Origin: Myxococcota bacterium
Lineage (GTDB): Bacteria > Myxococcota > JAJVIH01
Assembly (NCBI GenBank): GCA_022072125.1
Contig: JAJVIH010000075.1
Location: 1 to 34,412 of the forward strand
Length of the DNA: 34,412 bases
Reading direction: 5' to 3'
This document shows, piece after piece, positions 31,647 to 34,412 of this stretch. The notes under the pieces were generated by a model, which worked only from the letters and a program-made list of their open reading frames with translations, made no database searches and was not told the DNA's origin. A program made the translations under genes and the position numbers. Every line of letters starts with the position of its first letter. The stretch's first letter is position 1.

Positions 31647-33542
31647 ATGACCACTCCTCATTACCCGATCATCGTGATTGGCGGCGGCCACGCGGGCCTG
31701 GAAGCCGCCCTGGCGTGCGCGCGCATGGGACAACACACCCTGCTGCTCACGGGCAATATCGAAATGATCGGCCATATGCCGTGCAATCCCGCCATCGGCG
31801 GCATCGCCAAGGGGCATCTGGTGCGCGAGATTGACGCCCTGGGCGGCGAAATGGGCCGCGCAGCCGATCGCACCGGCATCCAGTTCCGCAGGCTCAATAC
31901 CGCCAAGGGTCCCGCCGTGCGCGCCACCCGCGCCCAGATTGACAAATGGCGGTACCGCCAGCTGATGACCCGCACGGTCATGACCACGCCCAACCTGACC
32001 GTCAAGCAGGCCAACGTGGAGTCGTTGCTGCTGGCGCCCGGCGCCGCCCGCGTGCGCGGCGTGCGCACCCATCTTGGCCAGGAAATCCTTTGTCAGGCGG
32101 TGGTCGCCACGCCTGGAACCTTCCTCAACGGACTGACCCACACCGGCGAAAACAAGCGCGATGAAGGACGCGCCGGCGAGCCGCCCGCGCGCGGGCTTTC
32201 CGCCTCGCTGCGCGCCGCCGGATTTGAAATGGGCCGCCTCAAAACCGGCACCTGCCCCCGCCTGGACGCCCGCACCATTGATTTTTCACGCCTGGAAGCC
32301 CAACCCAGCGACAACCCCATTCCGCTGTTCTCGTTCGACGGCGAGGGCCCGTTTCTGGAACAGCGGGTCTGCCACATCACCTGCACCACGCCGCGCACCC
32401 ACGGGATCATCGGCGAAAACCTTCACCGTTCGCCCATGTTCAGCGGCCAGATCAAAGGCGTTGGGCCGCGTTATTGTCCCAGCGTCGAGGACAAAATCCA
32501 CCGCTTCCGCGACAAGGAACGCCACCAGATTTTCCTGGAGCCCGAGGGACTCGACAGCATCGAAATCTATCCCAATGGCCTGTCCACCAGCCTGCCGCTG
32601 GATGTGCAGGAAGCCTTTGTCCGCAGCATTCCGGGGCTGGAAAACGCGGAAATCATCCGCCCGGGATACGCCGTGGAATACGATTTCGTGCAGCCCACCC
32701 AGCTCAAACACACGCTGGAGACCAAGGCCGTCGCCGGCTTGTTTCTGGCGGGCCAGATCAACGGCACCAGCGGCTACGAGGAGGCGGCCGCCCAGGGGCT
32801 TCTGGCGGGAGTCAACGCGGCGCTGCAGGTTCAGGAACGCGAACCCATCACCTTCGGACGCGACCAGGCCTATATCGGCGTGCTCGCCGATGATCTCGTG
32901 ACCCTGGGCGCCGACGAACCCTACCGCCTCTTCACCTCCCGCGCGGAGTTCCGCCTGCTGCTGCGCGAGGACAACGCCGATGTCCGCCTGCGCGAAACCG
33001 GCCGCCGCCTCGGCCTGATTGACGATATCCGCTGGGCGGCGTTCAACCGCCGTCTGGAGGCCATGGCCCGCGGCCGCGAGGTGCTGGAGAAGACGCGCAT
33101 CAATCCCACCGCGGAAAACCAGCGGAGGCTCGAAGAACTCGGCATTCCGCCCATTGATGGTCCGGCGTCCCTCGACCGCATCCTGCGCCGCCCCGGCGTG
33201 CGCTGGGAGCAGGTGGCCGCGCTGGATGATCGCCTGTGCTCCCTGAGCGGTCCCGGCGCCGAAACCCTGGCGACCGATATCATCTATGCGGCCTATCTGG
33301 CCCGGCAGGAGGAAATGGCCTTCCGCGCGGAAGAACTGGACGCCGTGCGCATTCCGCCGGAAATGAACTACGGCGCACTGGCGGGTCTGTCCGCCGAGGC
33401 GGTGGCCCGGCTGGAGCGCGTGCGTCCGGAATCGCTGGGCCAGGCCTCCCGCATTCAGGGAATCACCCCGGCGGCGCTGTCGGTGCTGCATATCTTCATC
33501 CGGTCGGGCAAGGGCCTGCACGGCGGCGGCGTCCGGGAGTAG
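31647..33542 (+). CDS. mnmG: tRNA uridine 5-carboxymethylaminomethyl modification enzyme MnmG
   Basis: A 631-residue FAD protein which, with MnmE, adds the carboxymethylaminomethyl group to the wobble uridine of several tRNAs. FAD loop [12 protein letters not shown] (10-21), [27 protein letters not shown] (44-70; shortened here to its sense: the conserved Cys-Asn-Pro flavin/methylene-THF site), [18 protein letters not shown], and [19 protein letters not shown]. The C-terminal domain ends with the [22 protein letters not shown] pattern that contacts MnmE and tRNA. Length is normal. mnmE, rsmG and parAB, often nearby, are not seen in the window. Start at 31647 has GGCGGAG upstream. Confidence 0.96.
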   Translation: MTTPHYPIIVIGGGHAGLEAALACARMGQHTLLLTGNIEMIGHMPCNPAIGGIAKGHLVREIDALGGEMGRAADRTGIQFRRLNTAKGPAVRATRAQIDKWRYRQLMTRTVMTTPNLTVKQANVESLLLAPGAARVRGVRTHLGQEILCQAVVATPGTFLNGLTHTGENKRDEGRAGEPPARGLSASLRAAGFEMGRLKTGTCPRLDARTIDFSRLEAQPSDNPIPLFSFDGEGPFLEQRVCHITCTTPRTHGIIGENLHRSPMFSGQIKGVGPRYCPSVEDKIHRFRDKERHQIFLEPEGLDSIEIYPNGLSTSLPLDVQEAFVRSIPGLENAEIIRPGYAVEYDFVQPTQLKHTLETKAVAGLFLAGQINGTSGYEEAAAQGLLAGVNAALQVQEREPITFGRDQAYIGVLADDLVTLGADEPYRLFTSRAEFRLLLREDNADVRLRETGRRLGLIDDIRWAAFNRRLEAMARGREVLEKTRINPTAENQRRLEELGIPPIDGPASLDRILRRPGVRWEQVAALDDRLCSLSGPGAETLATDIIYAAYLARQEEMAFRAEELDAVRIPPEMNYGALAGLSAEAVARLERVRPESLGQASRIQGITPAALSVLHIFIRSGKGLHGGGVRE

Positions 33543-33620
33543 TCCGCGGCCATTCATCCCCCCTCTCCCCCACTCCACTCTCAACAACGGGCGTTTTCTC
33601 CTCCGCCCGCTTTCGCTTGC

Positions 33621-33637
33621 TATTTGGTTGTCAAATA
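33621..33637. repeat. AT-rich palindrome downstream of mnmG
   Basis: TATTTG-GTTGT-CAAATA is a perfect 6-bp inverted repeat in an otherwise GC-rich gap (33543-33744) between two convergent genes. It may be a protein-binding site or a boundary of an inserted segment. A T-run (33660-33665) follows 22 bases later, but the stem is too weak and distant for a standard terminator. Confidence 0.4.
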
Positions 33638-33744
33638 CCTTCCGCGGGATCGCCCGGGATTTTTTCGTCAGGTCCGCGAGAGAGAAAGCGCCGCGAGGTA
33701 AAATCCTCCAGGCGATCCTTGCACGCGCCGCGCGGATGCGGCGC

Positions 33745-34412
33745 TCAGGCCATCGCCGGCGTATATCCCGCGCGCGGCCCGATCATGAACTCCAGCGCGC
33801 GCAACTGCGCCCCCAATCCGATCTCCTCCGCGATGCTCCGCCACGGAATCGCCGGGCGCGTCTCCCGCGATTTTCGCTTCTTCGCTTTTTGCACATCCGG
33901 CGCCCACGCCGCACGCCGCATCACGAACTCCGGAAACACCGCCGCGAGCGGAATTTTTTTCTGCCGCGCGTGCGCGATGGCGTCGGTCATCATCTTCACC
34001 TCGCGCGTGGTGAGTTTCTTTTCGGCCGCGTAGCAGACCATTTTCACGCGGTCGTTGTGGCGCTCCATCCGCGAGATATAGAGGTGCTGCAGCAGGCCGA
34101 GTTGTTCGCGCGGCCCTTCCGGCATCTCGCGGAAATGCCGGTAAATCGCCACCGCGCGGCGAATCAACCCCCAGCGCATGCCGAGAATGGGATGCTGGAT
34201 GAACGCGCTCCGCCCGAAGAGCGACGCGCGCGTGTCGTCGCGCTCGAACGAGTCATCGTTGGCGAGAAAGAGATCGGACCACGCACATTTTCCCACCGCG
34301 AGCGCGCGATAGAGCGGCTTGCGGAAATGCGAGAAGACGCGCTCGTCTTCACTCAACAACTCCTGATACGGATCGTGCTCGACCAGCCATTCCGGCAGCA
34401 ACGGCCACTCAC
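33745..34412 (-). CDS. Unrecognised protein, cut by the right edge
   Basis: At least 218 residues on the minus strand; the frame is still open at the window end (codons before TTG 34401 read Glu-Trp-Pro), so the true start is outside. No family is recognised. It is charged and mostly helical, with acidic N-terminal (EHDPYQELLSEDERVF) and basic C-terminal parts (KAKKRKSRETRPAI). One middle section (KLTTREVKMMTDAIAHARQKKIPLA) looks like a helix-turn-helix or ParB-type helical segment, but that is only an impression. The base and codon use, with many CGCGCG and TCGC runs, differs from the neighbours and may mean transfer. It converges on mnmG. Confidence 0.6.
   Translation of the reverse strand, partial: EWPLLPEWLVEHDPYQELLSEDERVFSHFRKPLYRALAVGKCAWSDLFLANDDSFERDDTRASLFGRSAFIQHPILGMRWGLIRRAVAIYRHFREMPEGPREQLGLLQHLYISRMERHNDRVKMVCYAAEKKLTTREVKMMTDAIAHARQKKIPLAAVFPEFVMRRAAWAPDVQKAKKRKSRETRPAIPWRSIAEEIGLGAQLRALEFMIGPRAGYTPAMA

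Noticed and set aside
33654-33666. T-run after mnmG as an intrinsic terminator
   Set aside because: The only stem before it is about four base pairs (CGGG/CCCG) and not directly adjacent.

Overview
The window reads as a GC-rich chromosomal segment of a myxobacterium-like (Myxococcota) organism. The evidence is indirect but consistent. The gene cut off at the left edge ends in a MYXO-CTERM-type sorting tail (Cys-x-Cys, a hydrophobic helix, then Arg-Arg-Arg). Several lipoproteins have the Asp/Gly/Thr-rich linkers common in that phylum. There is a remnant of a Kelch-type lipoprotein and a near-perfect sigma-54 promoter. No rRNA, tRNA, CRISPR array, insertion sequence or phage is visible. It looks like ordinary core genome interleaved with many poorly known surface lipoproteins.

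Layout. 1-2268 (+): end of a MYXO-CTERM protein, a double zinc-ribbon protein, LemA and an M48 metalloprotease with its own C-terminal zinc ribbon. 2449-3252 (+): a lipoprotein ending in an S74-type intramolecular chaperone domain. 3379-6158 (-): nagZ and an AidB-like acyl-CoA dehydrogenase, divergent from 6231-9101 (+), an AstD-like aldehyde dehydrogenase and hemL. 9226-10847 (+): ruvX and mltG, overlapping. 10998-13346 (+): a response regulator/diguanylate cyclase and a TonB/TolA-like protein. 13648-16563 (+): a sigma-54-driven FN3-like lipoprotein, a DUF2141 protein, a protein made of three copies of an unrecognised repeat, and a TRL-like lipoprotein. 16754-19080 (-): an unknown lipoprotein, a large compound hairpin and a NarL-type histidine kinase.

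19225-22444 (+) is a tightly coupled three-gene module for starting a lipid-linked polysaccharide: a WbuB-like glycosyltransferase, a sugar-nucleotide reductase/epimerase and a WbpL/WecA-like phosphosugar transferase. 22445-23152 holds only a decayed Kelch lipoprotein. It is followed by rtcB (+), a TDTGG-repeat lipoprotein (-), a very unusual fused gene 25561-28212 (-), a metallophosphoesterase (-), a P460-like haem lipoprotein (-), an AI-2E family exporter (+), mnmG (+), and an unrecognised gene of different base composition cut by the right edge (-).

The most unusual object is the gene at 25561-28212. One uninterrupted frame joins a HARE-HTH domain, two Arg/Asp-rich repeat blocks, an Mrr-like nuclease fold that appears to have lost its catalytic lysine, and a complete lipoate-synthesis octanoyltransferase (LipB). 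Other points worth following are the three-repeat protein, the sigma-54 promoter with an upstream inverted repeat, the S74 lipoprotein and the 54-nt compound hairpin.
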